A DNA stretch of 64,000 nt, taken from assembly GCF_036021035.1 (NCBI RefSeq), contig NZ_CP107930.1:1-64000 (forward strand), given 5' to 3'. Made by a program: the position numbers and the translations under genes. The stretch comes from Kineococcus sp. NBC_00420 (GTDB lineage Bacteria; Actinomycetota; Actinomycetes; Actinomycetales; Kineococcaceae). The notes under the pieces were generated by a model. It saw only the letters and a program-made list of their open reading frames with translations. It was not told the DNA's origin and did no database searches. Positions 1 to 8,777 of the stretch are shown here, one piece after another. The stretch's first letter is position 1. Every line of letters starts with the position of its first letter.

Positions 1-645
1 GGCGCTGGCGCGCCGCCTCGTGCCCTCGCGCTGGCGCGCGAGCAGCGCACCGCAGGGCCGCTGGCGCGGCCTAAAAGTTAGGAAGTGGTTGCGGTGCAGC
101 GGGTTTTGCTCCGCTGGCGCGGATCAAAACCCGCCAAGTACAAAAGTTTCAAGTTCCGCAGGGGAACTATCGTCGCGCTTCGCGCTCCCCACACACAAGT
201 TGCCGACGAGGCCTGACGGCCCCGAGTCAGAACGGCTACCTCACCGACAACAGAAACCAAGAAACTACGCCCCGACAACCATGGAATGGGCGACTAGGGA
301 ACCTCTACCAAAGGTGAACAGCTGTTTCCGATCGTGACGACCAGGCAAACTACGGAGCATGCCCGTCTACACCGACTCCTACCCGCCTCACCTATGGAAA
401 ACCCATCGATGGCGTTGCTACGTCTGCGGAGTTGATAGTCAAGACATCGAAACGCAGGACGAGGCTGAGCAGGGTCGTCTCGCTCACGACCAGGAGCACC
501 ACCCCGAGTGAGTCACGGACAACCTCTACTGACAAAGGCTCAATGCGCCCGACGGAAACCGTCTCATCCCCAGAACGGACCTACTGGAGATCGATGAGGC
601 CCAGGGTCTGGTACCCAACCAGTAACAGCTTGACCGCACCCCCAG
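1..645. other. Left-edge region without a convincing gene
   Basis: No frame here has a recognisable domain or a start with a good ribosome-binding site. The first 200 bases hold GGCGC-rich short repeats and a perfect hairpin (listed separately). Open frames at 20-337 and 432-662 look like composition artefacts. It may be the eroded edge of a mobile element or the far end of an upstream gene outside the window. Confidence 0.4.
99..134. repeat. Perfect 10-bp inverted repeat
   Basis: GCGGGTTTTG at 99-108 is repeated inverted as CAAAACCCGC at 125-134 with a 16-base loop. It could form a stable hairpin or be an element end. There is no T-run after it, so a Rho-independent terminator is not clearly supported. 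Confidence 0.55.
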
Positions 646-1062
646 TCAACGCAAAGCGGTGACCGCCACGACCCCCTCCACCGCCCGCGCCAACGCTTCA
701 TCGTCAGTCACCAAGACGAGACCGTGCACCAGCGCAGTCGCGGCGATCATCAAATCATTCATCCGCTTACGAGGATGCTGCCCCGCACCCAACGCCGCCT
801 GGCTCACCTGCCCAAACGCCAACGCCACCGCCATGTCCACCGGGATCGGACGCCACTGACTGGTCGCGAACAACCGCTGATTCTCCCGCAACACCAGATC
901 GCCACTCCCAGACCGGCGGGCGCTCTCCACCCCGAAGGTCAACTCCACGATCGTGACGATGCTCAACTGCGTACTCACCGTCGCTGGGACCCCAGCGAAG
1001 CTCTCCCCCGGCACCGCCTCCAACACGCTGATGACGGCATTGGTATCCAGCAGGTGAGTCAT
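646..1062 (-). CDS. vapC: VapC-like PIN-domain toxin
   Basis: 138 aa, the usual PIN toxin size. The acidic active-site residues are visible: D6 in LLDTNAVI, E40 in IVELTFG, D103 in NDLMIAATAL and D120/D121 in LVTDDEAL. PIN toxins are Mg-dependent ribonucleases, often cutting tRNA or rRNA. The ATG overlaps the stop of the upstream antitoxin (ATGA, 1059-1062), so translation is probably coupled. All catalytic residues are present, so the toxin looks active. The RNA target cannot be predicted. Confidence 0.88.
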   Translation of the reverse strand: MTHLLDTNAVISVLEAVPGESFAGVPATVSTQLSIVTIVELTFGVESARRSGSGDLVLRENQRLFATSQWRPIPVDMAVALAFGQVSQAALGAGQHPRKRMNDLMIAATALVHGLVLVTDDEALARAVEGVVAVTALR

Positions 1063-1451
1063 CGGCCAGCCCGACGCGACCGGCGGCGCGGCTCACCGCG
1101 CGACTCCCCGGGCGACTCCCCCGACGGCTTCTTACTTCTCGACTGCTCACTCGACGACCGCTCACTCGAGGGGAAGGGATCGCGAGCGTCGGTGTCCAGC
1201 GTCTCGTCCACCTCACGGCGCAACTCCATCGCCTTCCCCGGCCCCATGAAGTGCAGCGCCCCCACCACCTCACTCAACGGCACCGCATCCCGCGGACCAC
1301 CGCCACCCAGCCGGGCGCTGAACGCACCCACCGGGGCGATCTCCGCCACCGGACGACCCCGGTTGGTCACCGTGAAGGACTCCCCCGCCTCCACCTCCCG
1401 CAGCACCCGCGCGTAGTCGTTGCGCAAATCCCGGGCATTGATGCTCTGCAT
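1059..1451 (-). CDS. Phd/YefM-family antitoxin
   Basis: 130 aa when started at the ATG of MQSINARDLRN, the typical N-terminus of Phd/YefM antitoxins; MATLV at 1469 is the alternative. The N-terminal half is the DNA-binding fold (INARDLRN, GESFTVTNRGRPVAEIAP) and the C-terminal half should bind the toxin. The last 30 residues are an unusual Ser/Arg-rich tail, longer than in most family members. The gene is first in a two-gene operon with the PIN toxin and probably autorepresses through the palindrome at its start. Confidence 0.82.
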   Translation of the reverse strand: MQSINARDLRNDYARVLREVEAGESFTVTNRGRPVAEIAPVGAFSARLGGGGPRDAVPLSEVVGALHFMGPGKAMELRREVDETLDTDARDPFPSSERSSSEQSRSKKPSGESPGESRGEPRRRSRRAGR

Positions 1452-1469
1452 GGCTACAAGCGTAGCCAT
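1450..1469. promoter_or_regulatory. Probable antitoxin operator (palindrome)
   Basis: ATGGCTAC-AAGC-GTAGCCAT is a perfect inverted repeat with 8-bp arms and a 4-bp spacer, lying at or just before the antitoxin start. Phd/YefM dimers bind such palindromes to autoregulate. Its position favours the inner start at 1451 over the outer one at 1469. Confidence 0.6.
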
Positions 1470-1709
1470 CCAGTACACCACGCACCAGCCCGCGAGCGCC
1501 GGCAATGCCACCCACACCGGGAATCAAGACGCACCGACGTCCGGACATCAGTGTGAGGAGTTCTGCGTCAAGCCCGAGGTGGGTTGCCTCGCTCGTCGTT
1601 GGTGCCCTGCATAGCGTTACGGGGCTCGCGCCCAGCAGTGTGTGATCGGGTTGAAGCAACGACGGGCGGGGCTGCTCAAGATGTCCGACGAGGTCCAGGA
1701 TCGGCCTCA

Positions 1710-2060
1710 ATGACGAGAGGAGCTCAGCCCAGCGGTGTGGTGATCGTTCACTCCGACCGCGGGTCCCAATTTCGAGCACGAACCTTCCGGGCCGTCCTGG
1801 CCGCCGCCGGCCTGCAGGGCTCGATGGGTCGAGTGGCCTCCACTGGGGACAACGCGGCGATGGAGTCCTGGAACGCACTGCTGCAGAAGAACGTCCTGGA
1901 CCGCCGCCAATGACGCACTCGCGCCGAACTACACCAGGAGATCGTCTACCGGATCGAACACACCTACAACCGCCGCCGTCGTCAACGCGCCCTCGGCAAG
2001 CTCACCCCAGTCGAGTACGAGCTCGCCTTCACCACCCAGGACGCCGCAATCGCGGCATGA
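1710..2060 (+). pseudogene. IS3-family transposase remnant (C-terminal, frameshifted)
   Basis: The frame reads HSDRGSQF and STGDNAAMESW, the second and third catalytic blocks of an IS3-type DDE integrase core. A stop at 1911-1913 ends this frame. The tail (YRIEHTYNRRRRQRALGKLTP) then continues in another frame to a stop at 2058-2060. No N-terminal half or OrfA is present. It is a dead fragment marking past insertion. Confidence 0.82.
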
Positions 2061-2241
2061 TCACCCACAACCGCCGTCAACCGAACCGACAGCAGTCCCC
2101 ACACCGGGGACGGCTCGAGCGCCATGGCTCCCGAGAGCCAGCCTGTCCACCCAGGGCCCCGCCGGCCCCGCGCTGACCAATGGCCAAGGCCGCTCGCGCC
2201 GCGGGCCGCATCGCGGGGTTGGCAGGCGCTGAGGGCCGCCG

Positions 2242-2703
2242 TCAGCGGACGGTCACGTGCGCGGCCTCCCAGTCGGCCATGATCTGCAGCCGGCGCACGT
2301 GGCGGGGGTCCTCGCTGAAGGGCTCGGACAGGAAGACGTCGACGAGGCTGGTCGCCTCGTCCAGCGTGTGCATCCGGGCACCGATTCCCATCACCTGGGC
2401 GTCGTTGTGGGCGCGAGCGAGGCGGGCCGTCTCCACGCTCCAGACCAGTGCCGCCCGGATCCCAGGAACGCGGTGGGCGGCCATCTGCTCGCCGTTGCCC
2501 GAGCCGCCGAGCACGATCCCCCGGCTCCCGGGGTCGACCAGGACGGCCTGCGCGGCGGGGATGATGTGCACCGGGTAGTCGTCCTCGGGCTGGTAGGACG
2601 GTGGACCGTGGTCGACGACCTCGTTGCCGCCTTCGCGCAGGTGGACAACGAGGTGCTCCTTCAGGTCAAAGGCCGCGTGGTCGCTGGCGATGTGGATGCG
2701 CAC
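2242..2703 (-). CDS. rpiB: Ribose-5-phosphate isomerase B
   Basis: 153 aa, full family length. It interconverts ribose-5-phosphate and ribulose-5-phosphate in the non-oxidative pentose phosphate pathway. The N-terminal IASDHAAFDLKEHL and GIVLGGSGNGEQMAAHR motifs are typical of RpiB. A serine replaces the catalytic cysteine of the E. coli enzyme, as in mycobacterial RpiB. It is a stand-alone cytosolic gene next to decayed sequence. Confidence 0.93.
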   Translation of the reverse strand: MRIHIASDHAAFDLKEHLVVHLREGGNEVVDHGPPSYQPEDDYPVHIIPAAQAVLVDPGSRGIVLGGSGNGEQMAAHRVPGIRAALVWSVETARLARAHNDAQVMGIGARMHTLDEATSLVDVFLSEPFSEDPRHVRRLQIMADWEAAHVTVR

Positions 2704-2913
2704 ACGTCAGTCTCCCACCGCTTCGCGGCAGTCCACCGGCCCAGAGCTCTCACCGGCGCCCCGCGGGCAGGAACTGCACCCCGTCCCTCACGCGTAGAGC
2801 AGCGCGGCGTGCGCCAGCGCGACGTCCACCCGCTCCAGGGCCCGCGAGCGGGCCTGGGGATCGCGCTGAGGGGGGTGAGGGTTCGGCACGGCGAGGGCGG
2901 ACAGCGCCAGGCA

Positions 2914-2958
2914 GGGCGTGGTGGGCGTGGTGGGCGTGGTGGGCGTGGTGGGCGTGGA
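2914..2958. repeat. 9-bp tandem repeat, about 5 copies
   Basis: GGGCGTGGT repeats four times exactly, with a fifth copy ending GGA. It lies in the C-terminal part of the UDG-like pseudogene, where it would encode a Thr-Thr-Pro repeat on the minus strand. Confidence 0.9.
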
Positions 2959-3090
2959 GGCGAGCCCGTGCACGCTCAGCGCCGTGCTCCCGAAGGCGAC
3001 GAGCAGCCGCAGTGCGGCAGGCCAGGCGCTCCAGCACCTCGCGCAGGCAGGTGGCGGCCTCGGTCAGCTCAGCGGCCCGCGGCGCGCCCG

Positions 3091-3144
3091 CTGCTCCCGC
3101 TGCTCCCGCTGCTCCCGCTGCTCCCGCTGCTCCCGCTGCTCCCG
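3091..3144. repeat. 9-bp tandem repeat, 6 copies
   Basis: CTGCTCCCG repeats six times without change. On the minus strand it encodes Arg-Glu-Gln repeats joined directly to the UDG-like N-terminal piece, at the point where the central domain is missing. Confidence 0.92.
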
Positions 3145-3266
3145 GCGGACCAAGGCGTTGAGGGGCGCGACGTGCGGCTCGTTGAGCCGCTGCCGCCGCG
3201 CGGTCCAGTCCACGGCCGCTGCTGGTACCCGCGCAGCCGCTGTCGACGCCACCGGCACGACGGGCC

Positions 3267-4355
3267 TCAGCCGACCCGCAGGCGGGCGTGGGCCCAGGAG
3301 TTGTTGACGTACCCCTTCGGGTTCCATAGGTCGGCGGCGCGCTCGGGCTGCAGGGCGCCGGTGGAGTCCCACGCGCGCGCCACCACCTCGACCTCACCCG
3401 CGTCCAGGTCGACGGAGAGCCGCCAGTGCTGCCACGTCCACGGCCCGCCACCGGCATCGAGGTCCGCCTCGCGCCAGGTGGCGCCGGCGTCGACGGAGAC
3501 GTCCACGCGGACCACCCGGCGGTCCTCACCGGCATAGGCATACCCGGTGACCGTCGTCGGGCCCACCTCAACCCGCGCCCCCTCGGCCGGGAAGAGGACC
3601 TCGCAGTTGAGGGCGACCGGGCCCAGCTGGGGCCCGTCAGCGTCCGTGGCGGTGGCGGGGTCGGCGCCCGGAGGCAGCAGCCGGTAGGCGGTGGCTTGGA
3701 AGTGGCCCGGCGACGGTTCCACCGCGGCGGTGACGCGCGTGAGCCACTTGACGCTGCGGGCACCGATCCACCCGGGCACGACCACGCGCAGAGGCGCCCC
3801 GTGCAGCGGGGTGAGCGGCTCGCCGTTCATCCCCCAGGCCAGCAGCACCTCAGTGCTGGTGGCCTTGGCGACCGGGACCGAGACCGAGTAGGGCTGCGGG
3901 GGGGAGGGGATGTCGGAGACGTCGGGGGCCTCGAAGCACACGTGCGCGGCGTCGTCGGACAGCCCGGCAGCGGCCAGGACGTCGGCCAGGCGCACCCCCG
4001 TCCACGTGGCCGTGGAGGTGGCACCGCCGCGCCAGGGCGCCTCCCCGGGGATGTCGCGCTCGGCGATCAGGCCGGAACGGCGGTTGCCGGCGCACTGCAG
4101 CGTCGCGGGCAGGGTGTGCTCGGCGAACCGCTCGCGCAGGTCGCCCAGGGACAGCTCCAGCGACCGCTGCACCAGTCCGTCGACGACCAGCCGCCACGTC
4201 CGGGGGTCCAGGTCGGGGACGGGGCCGTGGTTGCGGCTGTAGAAGGTCGCGACGTCGGTGAGCGGCGCGCCGGCCAGGGCGCCCAGCGGCGGCTCGGCGT
4301 TGTAGGGCTCCTGCTGGTGCACGAGCATGTCCGCCCGCTTGTCCTGCGTCGTCAT
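3267..4355 (-). CDS. Sulfite-oxidase-like molybdopterin oxidoreductase
   Basis: 362 aa, starting at the ATG behind a strong AGGAGG; the longer open frame upstream belongs to a decayed phosphatase. An oxidoreductase Moco-binding domain comes first, with the conserved molybdenum-ligand cysteine in LQCAGNRRS (about residue 87) and WTGVRLADVL. The dimerisation domain follows (GYAYAGEDRRVVRVDVSVD, WQHWRLSVDL, ARAWDSTG). No Tat signal or haem domain is seen, so the enzyme is probably cytosolic or uses a separate electron acceptor. The substrate could be sulfite or another oxyanion and is not decided by sequence. Confidence 0.88.
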   Translation of the reverse strand: MTTQDKRADMLVHQQEPYNAEPPLGALAGAPLTDVATFYSRNHGPVPDLDPRTWRLVVDGLVQRSLELSLGDLRERFAEHTLPATLQCAGNRRSGLIAERDIPGEAPWRGGATSTATWTGVRLADVLAAAGLSDDAAHVCFEAPDVSDIPSPPQPYSVSVPVAKATSTEVLLAWGMNGEPLTPLHGAPLRVVVPGWIGARSVKWLTRVTAAVEPSPGHFQATAYRLLPPGADPATATDADGPQLGPVALNCEVLFPAEGARVEVGPTTVTGYAYAGEDRRVVRVDVSVDAGATWREADLDAGGGPWTWQHWRLSVDLDAGEVEVVARAWDSTGALQPERAADLWNPKGYVNNSWAHARLRVG

Positions 4356-4440
4356 CGGCGAGGTCCTCCTGGTGGTGCGGGCTCGGGCGGGGTCTCCCCT
4401 CGACACGAGGGTGTCACCGCGGGCGCCCGGCGGCGCGCGG

Positions 4441-4585
4441 GAGCGCTGCGAGGTCCCGGCGGCGCACGGGAGCGCTGCGAGGTCCCGGCGGCGCACGGGA
4501 GCGCTGCGAGGTCCCGGCGGCGCACGGGAGCGCTGCGGGGTCCCGGCGGCGCGCGGGAGCGCTGCGGGGTCGCGGCGGCTGACGG
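4441..4585. repeat. 29-bp tandem repeat, 5 copies
   Basis: Units starting GAGCGCTGCGAGGTCCCGGC begin at 4441, 4470, 4499, 4528 and 4557. The first three are essentially identical and the last two diverge. They fill the gap between the phosphatase pseudogene and the sulfite-oxidase-like gene. The period is not a multiple of three, so a protein repeat is not being selected. Confidence 0.93.
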
Positions 4586-5263
4586 GCGGCGGGGCGTTCC
4601 ACAGGGCGATCGTCGCCAGGTCGTGCTCGTTGCTGAGGACGCAGAGGTGACCGACCTGCACGGGGAAGGCCGACCCCTGCTGCAGCGGCAGGGCGAGCCA
4701 GTACGCGGCCAGCACCCGCAGCACGTGCGCGTGGGCGACGACGAGGACGGGCCCGCGCCCCAGTGCCTCGCGGACCCGGTCGCGGACCCGGTCCAGGAAG
4801 CGGTCGACCCGCACCCCGACGCCGGCGGCGTCCCCCGGCGTCACCCCGGCAGGCACGCCGTGGCGCCACAGGACCCACGGGGGTCAGCCGGTGGCAGCGC
4901 GCTCGGCCTGGATGTCGACCGTGCGCCGGCCCTCGTAGGCCCCGTAGTCCCCGTAGTCCCCGTAGTCCCACTCGACCAGGTCATCGCTGACCTGGCATCA
5001 CGGACGCCGGCGAGCTGCGCGGTGCGTCGAGCTCGCAGGCGCGGGCTCGACCAGGCGGCCGCGAAATCCCATCGGGCCAGCACGGGCGCCAGCGACCGCG
5101 CCTGGGCCTCCCCCTGCGGAGTGAGGGGGATGTCGGTGGTGCCGGTGTACTGGCCGCTCAAGTTCCACGCGGTCTGCCCGTGGCGCAGGAGCACTAGGTC
5201 GTGACCAACGGCGGCCGTCAGCGCGCTCACGGCAGTGGAGCCGGGTCGGGCGGAAGCTGTCAA
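4586..5263 (-). pseudogene. Histidine-phosphatase (phosphoglycerate-mutase-like) pseudogene
   Basis: The N-terminal frame begins well ([39 protein letters not shown]). Near 5005 the reading continues in another frame as [20 protein letters not shown]. That frame meets a TGA after ERAATG (about 4884) and then resumes in frame as [13 protein letters not shown] and VLVVAHAHVLRVLAAYW. There is therefore a frameshift, an in-frame stop and a 9-bp expansion inside the family motif EWDYGDYEG. The function is lost unless the sequence contains errors. Confidence 0.8.
4941..4967. repeat. 9-bp tandem repeat, 3 copies, inside phosphatase pseudogene
   Basis: CCCGTAGTC occurs three times head to tail. In the pseudogene's frame it triplicates Asp-Tyr-Gly in a conserved loop that normally reads DYGDYEG. 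Confidence 0.85.
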
Positions 5264-5299
5264 GCCCGGTGAGACACGGACTATCTACGCACTTTGAAT

Positions 5300-5770
5300 C
5301 TAGGCCTCTCGGCTGGGTTGGTTGATCCAGGCCGATGTCGGCAACGCCGGCGGGTGGGGCCGGCGGGATCCAAACCGTTCGGGGTGGGCGGCGTAGGCGC
5401 CGTCCAGGGTGACCTGGCGGGCCGCTCGGACCTGACCTGCGGTGCCGTGATGCACCGAGGCCGGGGTGTGCAGCCCGATCCCGCAGTGGCGGTGGACGTA
5501 GTTGTAGTGGTTGAAGAACACCGCGCAGAACTTCCGCGCGTCGTGCAGAGTGGCGAAGCGGGCTGGGAAGGCCGGGGCGTACTTCAACGCTTTGAACTGC
5601 GCCTCGCTGTACGGATTGTCGTCCGACACCCGCGGACGGGAGTGGGAACGGGTGACGAGGTCAACCAGCAGTTGAGCCACCGGTTTCGACGTCATCGAGG
5701 TGCCCCGGTCGGCGTGGACGACGTCTGTCTAGCAATGGATCGTAAGCCTCTGAAGTCCATGACCAGCACA
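5300..5770 (-). pseudogene. IS3-family transposase remnant (C-terminal)
   Basis: The minus strand reads VVHADRGTSMTSKPVAQLL, then DDNPYSEAQFKALKYAPAFP and FFNHYNYVHRHCGIGLHTP, the C-terminal half of an integrase-core transposase. Upstream, traces such as FFYVLVMDF are broken by stops. The sequence differs from the remnant at 1.7-2.1 kb, so the two are separate insertions. No intact ends were found. Confidence 0.75.
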
Positions 5771-5899
5771 TAGAAGAAACACTACGTGGGCGGGGAACAA
5801 GGCCGGTTTCTGCCTCGACCAATCAGTGGCCGAGGGGGCCGCCAAGGGTCGCGGTAGTCACGGGTGAAGTCGGTCGTCTTCTACGTCCACCAAAGGAGC

Positions 5900-6745
5900 T
5901 CAGTCTTGAGAGGGTCGTCTTAGGTCTGACCATCGCTGCGGGGTACGCCCGTCCTTGACGGGTGTGTAGATCACGATGTGGAGGTCCGGCTGGTCACTTG
6001 GCGTCAACTGGTGATGCTCAAGGAGCAGGTCACCGGTGCTGGGGTGGTGGAACAACCGCTCGCGTGAGCTGAAGCCTTGGATGTCGTGGTCGCTCCACCC
6101 CGCCGCGAAGGCAGGGCTGGTGTCGCGCAGCCGCTGAATGAGCGCGGCGATACCCGGCTCACCGAGTCGGGGACCGGCCTCGGCGCGGAACTCCGCCAGG
6201 AAACGCCGGCTGTCCTGCTGCCAATTGGGTAACAGTCGGCGCACGTAGGGATCGGTGAACACCAGCCACAGGAGGTTGCGGTCCTCAGGGGTGACGGTCT
6301 CGACGCCGGGGTAGAGCGTGGCGTAGGCGTCGTTCCAGCCCACGATCTGCCAGTCGTGGGCGATGGCGAAGCTGGGCAAGCCGACCTGGGCGTCCAAGAG
6401 CCGCTGCACGTGGGCGGGGACAGTTCGCGGCGTGTGCTCTTCTTCAGGCAAGGGAGCGGCGTAGCCGGCGAGGGAGAGCACGTAGGCGTGCTCCGTACCC
6501 GACAGATGCAGGGTGCGTGCCAGGGCATCGAGAACCTGCCGCGAGGGGTGGGTGTCTCGGCCTTGCTCCAGCCAGGTGTACCAGGTCACGGAGACACCGG
6601 AGAGCGCAGCGACCTCCTCCCGGCGCAGCCCGGCGCTACGCCGGCGTGCCCCCTCGGGCAGGCCGAGGTCTGAGGCGCTGAGCTGGCCGCGGCGGCTGCG
6701 CAGGAGATCCCCCAGCTCGCGTCGACGGCTCTCGCTGCTCACCAC
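5900..6745 (-). CDS. MmyB-type helix-turn-helix transcriptional regulator
   Basis: 281 aa. An XRE-type helix-turn-helix occupies about residues 10-80 (AGLRREEVAALSGVSVTWYT, LDALARTLHLSGTEHAYVLS). A C-terminal MmyB-like, PAS-related ligand-binding domain follows (AHDWQIVGWNDAYATLYPG, NLLWLVFTDP). Members are usually repressors of a neighbouring oxidoreductase gene and may bind fatty-acid-like ligands; the ligand here is unknown. It is divergent from ilvD with about 70 bp between, and operator-like palindromes lie just before its GTG start. Confidence 0.88.
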   Translation of the reverse strand: MVSSESRRRELGDLLRSRRGQLSASDLGLPEGARRRSAGLRREEVAALSGVSVTWYTWLEQGRDTHPSRQVLDALARTLHLSGTEHAYVLSLAGYAAPLPEEEHTPRTVPAHVQRLLDAQVGLPSFAIAHDWQIVGWNDAYATLYPGVETVTPEDRNLLWLVFTDPYVRRLLPNWQQDSRRFLAEFRAEAGPRLGEPGIAALIQRLRDTSPAFAAGWSDHDIQGFSSRERLFHHPSTGDLLLEHHQLTPSDQPDLHIVIYTPVKDGRTPQRWSDLRRPSQD

Positions 6746-6752
6746 AGCAGGA

Positions 6753-6773
6753 TAGTGGTGTCACTACTAGTAG
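6753..6773. promoter_or_regulatory. Operator-like palindromes in the regulator/ilvD gap
   Basis: TAGTG-GTGT-CACTA at 6753-6766 overlaps the perfect palindrome CTACTAGTAG at 6764-6773. It is a plausible binding site for the adjacent regulator, which would control itself and perhaps ilvD. This is inference from position and symmetry. Confidence 0.4.
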
Positions 6774-6818
6774 CAGCGGCGTCTTCCTCCTGGCTGCACG
6801 AGGCGGCACAGTGCGGCC

Positions 6819-8678
6819 ATGCCCCCTCTGAGATCCAGGACCGTCACCCACGGACGGAACATGGCCGGTGCTCGTGCGCTGCTGCGCGCGGCCGGCGTCG
6901 CCCGTGAGGACTTCGGCAAGCCGATCATCGCGGTGGCCAACAGCTTCACCGAGTTCGTCCCCGGCCACACCCACCTGCAGCCGGTGGGGCGCATCGTCTC
7001 CGAGGCGATCCACGCCGCAGGCGGTATCGCGCGGGAGTTCAACACCATCGCCGTCGACGACGGCATCGCCATGGGCCACGACGGGATGCTGTACTCCCTG
7101 CCCTCGCGCGACCTCATCGCCGACTCGGTGGAGTACATGGTCGAGGCACACTGCGCGGATGCGCTGATCTGCATCAGCAACTGCGACAAGATCACCCCCG
7201 GGATGCTGATGGCCGCGCTGCGGTTGAACATCCCCACCGTCTTCGTCTCCGGTGGCCCCATGGAGGGCGGCACAGCCGTCCTGGTCGATGGCACCGTCCG
7301 CACCCGCCTCAACCTGGTCTCCGCGATCGCCGACGCGGTCGCCACGGACGTCTCCGACGCCGACATCGCGCGTATCGAGGAGGCGGCCTGCCCCACCTGC
7401 GGCTCCTGCTCGGGGATGTTCACCGCGAACTCGATGAACTGCCTCACCGAGGCCCTCGGCCTGGCGCTGCCCGGCAACGGGTCGGTGCTGGCCACCCACA
7501 CCGCCCGCAAGGCGCTTTACCAGGACGCCGGCCGCACCGTCGTCGACATCACCCGGCGCTACTACGAGCAAGACGACGAGACCGTCCTGCCGCGCACCAT
7601 CGCCTCGCGCGCCGCCTTCGACAACGCCATGTCGCTGGACATCGCCATGGGCGGGTCGACCAACACGATCCTGCACCTGCTGGCCGCGGCCCAGGAGGCG
7701 GGCCTGGACTACACGCTGCACGACATCGAGCAGCGCTCACGTCAGGTCCCCTGCCTGACCAAGGTCGCCCCCAACGGGGTCTACCTGATGGAGGACGTCC
7801 ACCGCGCCGGCGGGATCCCCGCGATCCTCGGCGAGCTGGACCGCGGCGGCCTCATCGACCACCAGGTCCACACCGTGCACTCGGCCTCGGTGGCGGACTG
7901 GCTGAAGAACTGGGACGTGCGCAGCGGATCGCCCTCACCGGAGGCGGTGGAGATGTTCCACGCCGCCCCCGGCTGTGTCCGCTCGGCCACGGCGTTCTCG
8001 CAGTCGCAGCGATGGGAATCCCTCGACGTCGACGCCGCGGCTGGCTGCATCCGCGACGTCACCCACGCCCACTCCGCCGACGGCGGGCTGGCGGTGCTGC
8101 GCGGCAATCTGTCCCCAGACGGGGCCGTGGTGAAGACCGCGGGCGTGGACGAGTCCGTGTGGACCTTCTCCGGTCCGGCCGTCGTGGTGGAGTCCCAGGA
8201 GGACGCCGTCGAGGCGATCCTGTCCGGGCGCATCAGCCCCGGCGACGTCGTGGTCATCCGCTATGAGGGCCCACGAGGTGGGCCGGGTATGCAGGAGATG
8301 CTCTACCCGACCTCCTACCTCAAAGGCCGCGGCCTGGGAAAGACCTGCGCATTGATCACCGATGGGCGCTTCTCCGGAGGTACCTCGGGACTCTCGATCG
8401 GCCACGTCTCACCCGAGGCGGCTTCCGGCGGCACCATCGCCCTCGTCGAGGACGGCGACACCGTCGTCATCGACATCCCCACCCGCCGTCTGCACCTGGA
8501 CGTGCCCGAAGAGACTCTCCAGCAGCGACGGGCTGCGCTGGAGGCCAGCGGCGGCTACCGCCCCCGCCACGTGCGCCCCCGGAAGGTGTCCAGTGCCCTG
8601 CGGGCCTACGCAGCCCTCGCCCTCTCAGCCGACAAGGGGGCCGTGCGCGACGTTGCCCGGCTCGACCAGCTGCGCTGA
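6819..8678 (+). CDS. ilvD: Dihydroxy-acid dehydratase
   Basis: 619 aa, the length of the E. coli-type enzyme. It dehydrates 2,3-dihydroxy acids to 2-oxo acids in valine, isoleucine and pantothenate synthesis and needs an iron-sulfur cluster. Cluster cysteines lie in [11 protein letters not shown] (about residue 122) and [18 protein letters not shown] (about 191-209). [19 protein letters not shown] marks the C-terminal domain. No other branched-chain gene is nearby, so this may be a second or displaced copy. The ribosome-binding site is weak. Confidence 0.95.
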   Translation: MPPLRSRTVTHGRNMAGARALLRAAGVAREDFGKPIIAVANSFTEFVPGHTHLQPVGRIVSEAIHAAGGIAREFNTIAVDDGIAMGHDGMLYSLPSRDLIADSVEYMVEAHCADALICISNCDKITPGMLMAALRLNIPTVFVSGGPMEGGTAVLVDGTVRTRLNLVSAIADAVATDVSDADIARIEEAACPTCGSCSGMFTANSMNCLTEALGLALPGNGSVLATHTARKALYQDAGRTVVDITRRYYEQDDETVLPRTIASRAAFDNAMSLDIAMGGSTNTILHLLAAAQEAGLDYTLHDIEQRSRQVPCLTKVAPNGVYLMEDVHRAGGIPAILGELDRGGLIDHQVHTVHSASVADWLKNWDVRSGSPSPEAVEMFHAAPGCVRSATAFSQSQRWESLDVDAAAGCIRDVTHAHSADGGLAVLRGNLSPDGAVVKTAGVDESVWTFSGPAVVVESQEDAVEAILSGRISPGDVVVIRYEGPRGGPGMQEMLYPTSYLKGRGLGKTCALITDGRFSGGTSGLSIGHVSPEAASGGTIALVEDGDTVVIDIPTRRLHLDVPEETLQQRRAALEASGGYRPRHVRPRKVSSALRAYAALALSADKGAVRDVARLDQLR

Positions 8679-8725
8679 TGCCCGAGCACTCCCACCTCAC
8701 TCGAGCACTTCTTCCTCCTTCAGGT

Positions 8726-8777
8726 ACTCCCACCTCGACCGAGAACTCCTACCTCGACCGAGAACTCCTACCTCGAG
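8726..8777. repeat. 19-bp tandem repeat between ilvD and eno
   Basis: About two and a half copies of ACTCCTACCTCGACCGAGA lie between the convergent ends of ilvD and eno, running into the last codons of eno. Further degenerate ACTCC(C)ACCTC units lie just to the left. Confidence 0.75.

Larger units (their letters stand above)
2788..3213 (-). pseudogene. Decayed uracil-DNA-glycosylase-superfamily gene with repeat insertions
   Basis: The N-terminal piece reads RLNEPHVAPLNALVRR, like the start of actinobacterial UDG-superfamily proteins. It runs straight into six 9-bp repeats. A piece LTEAATCLREVLERL follows, and then, after a frame change, PAALRLLVAFGSTALSVHG with a C-terminal PNPHPPQRDP-like block ending at 2788. 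The central catalytic part (roughly 100-150 residues) is missing and a second 9-bp array lies near the C-terminus. The family call rests on remembered motifs only. Confidence 0.5.

Noticed and set aside
1-330. Replication origin or rRNA edge at the left end
   Set aside because: No iterons, DnaA boxes or rRNA-like conserved sequence were recognised; only GC-rich short repeats and one hairpin.
3267-4856. One 529-aa phosphatase-sulfite oxidase fusion
   Set aside because: AGGAGG and ATG at 4355 mark the oxidase start, and the N-terminal part is the tail of a disrupted phosphatase crossing a 29-bp repeat that changes frame.
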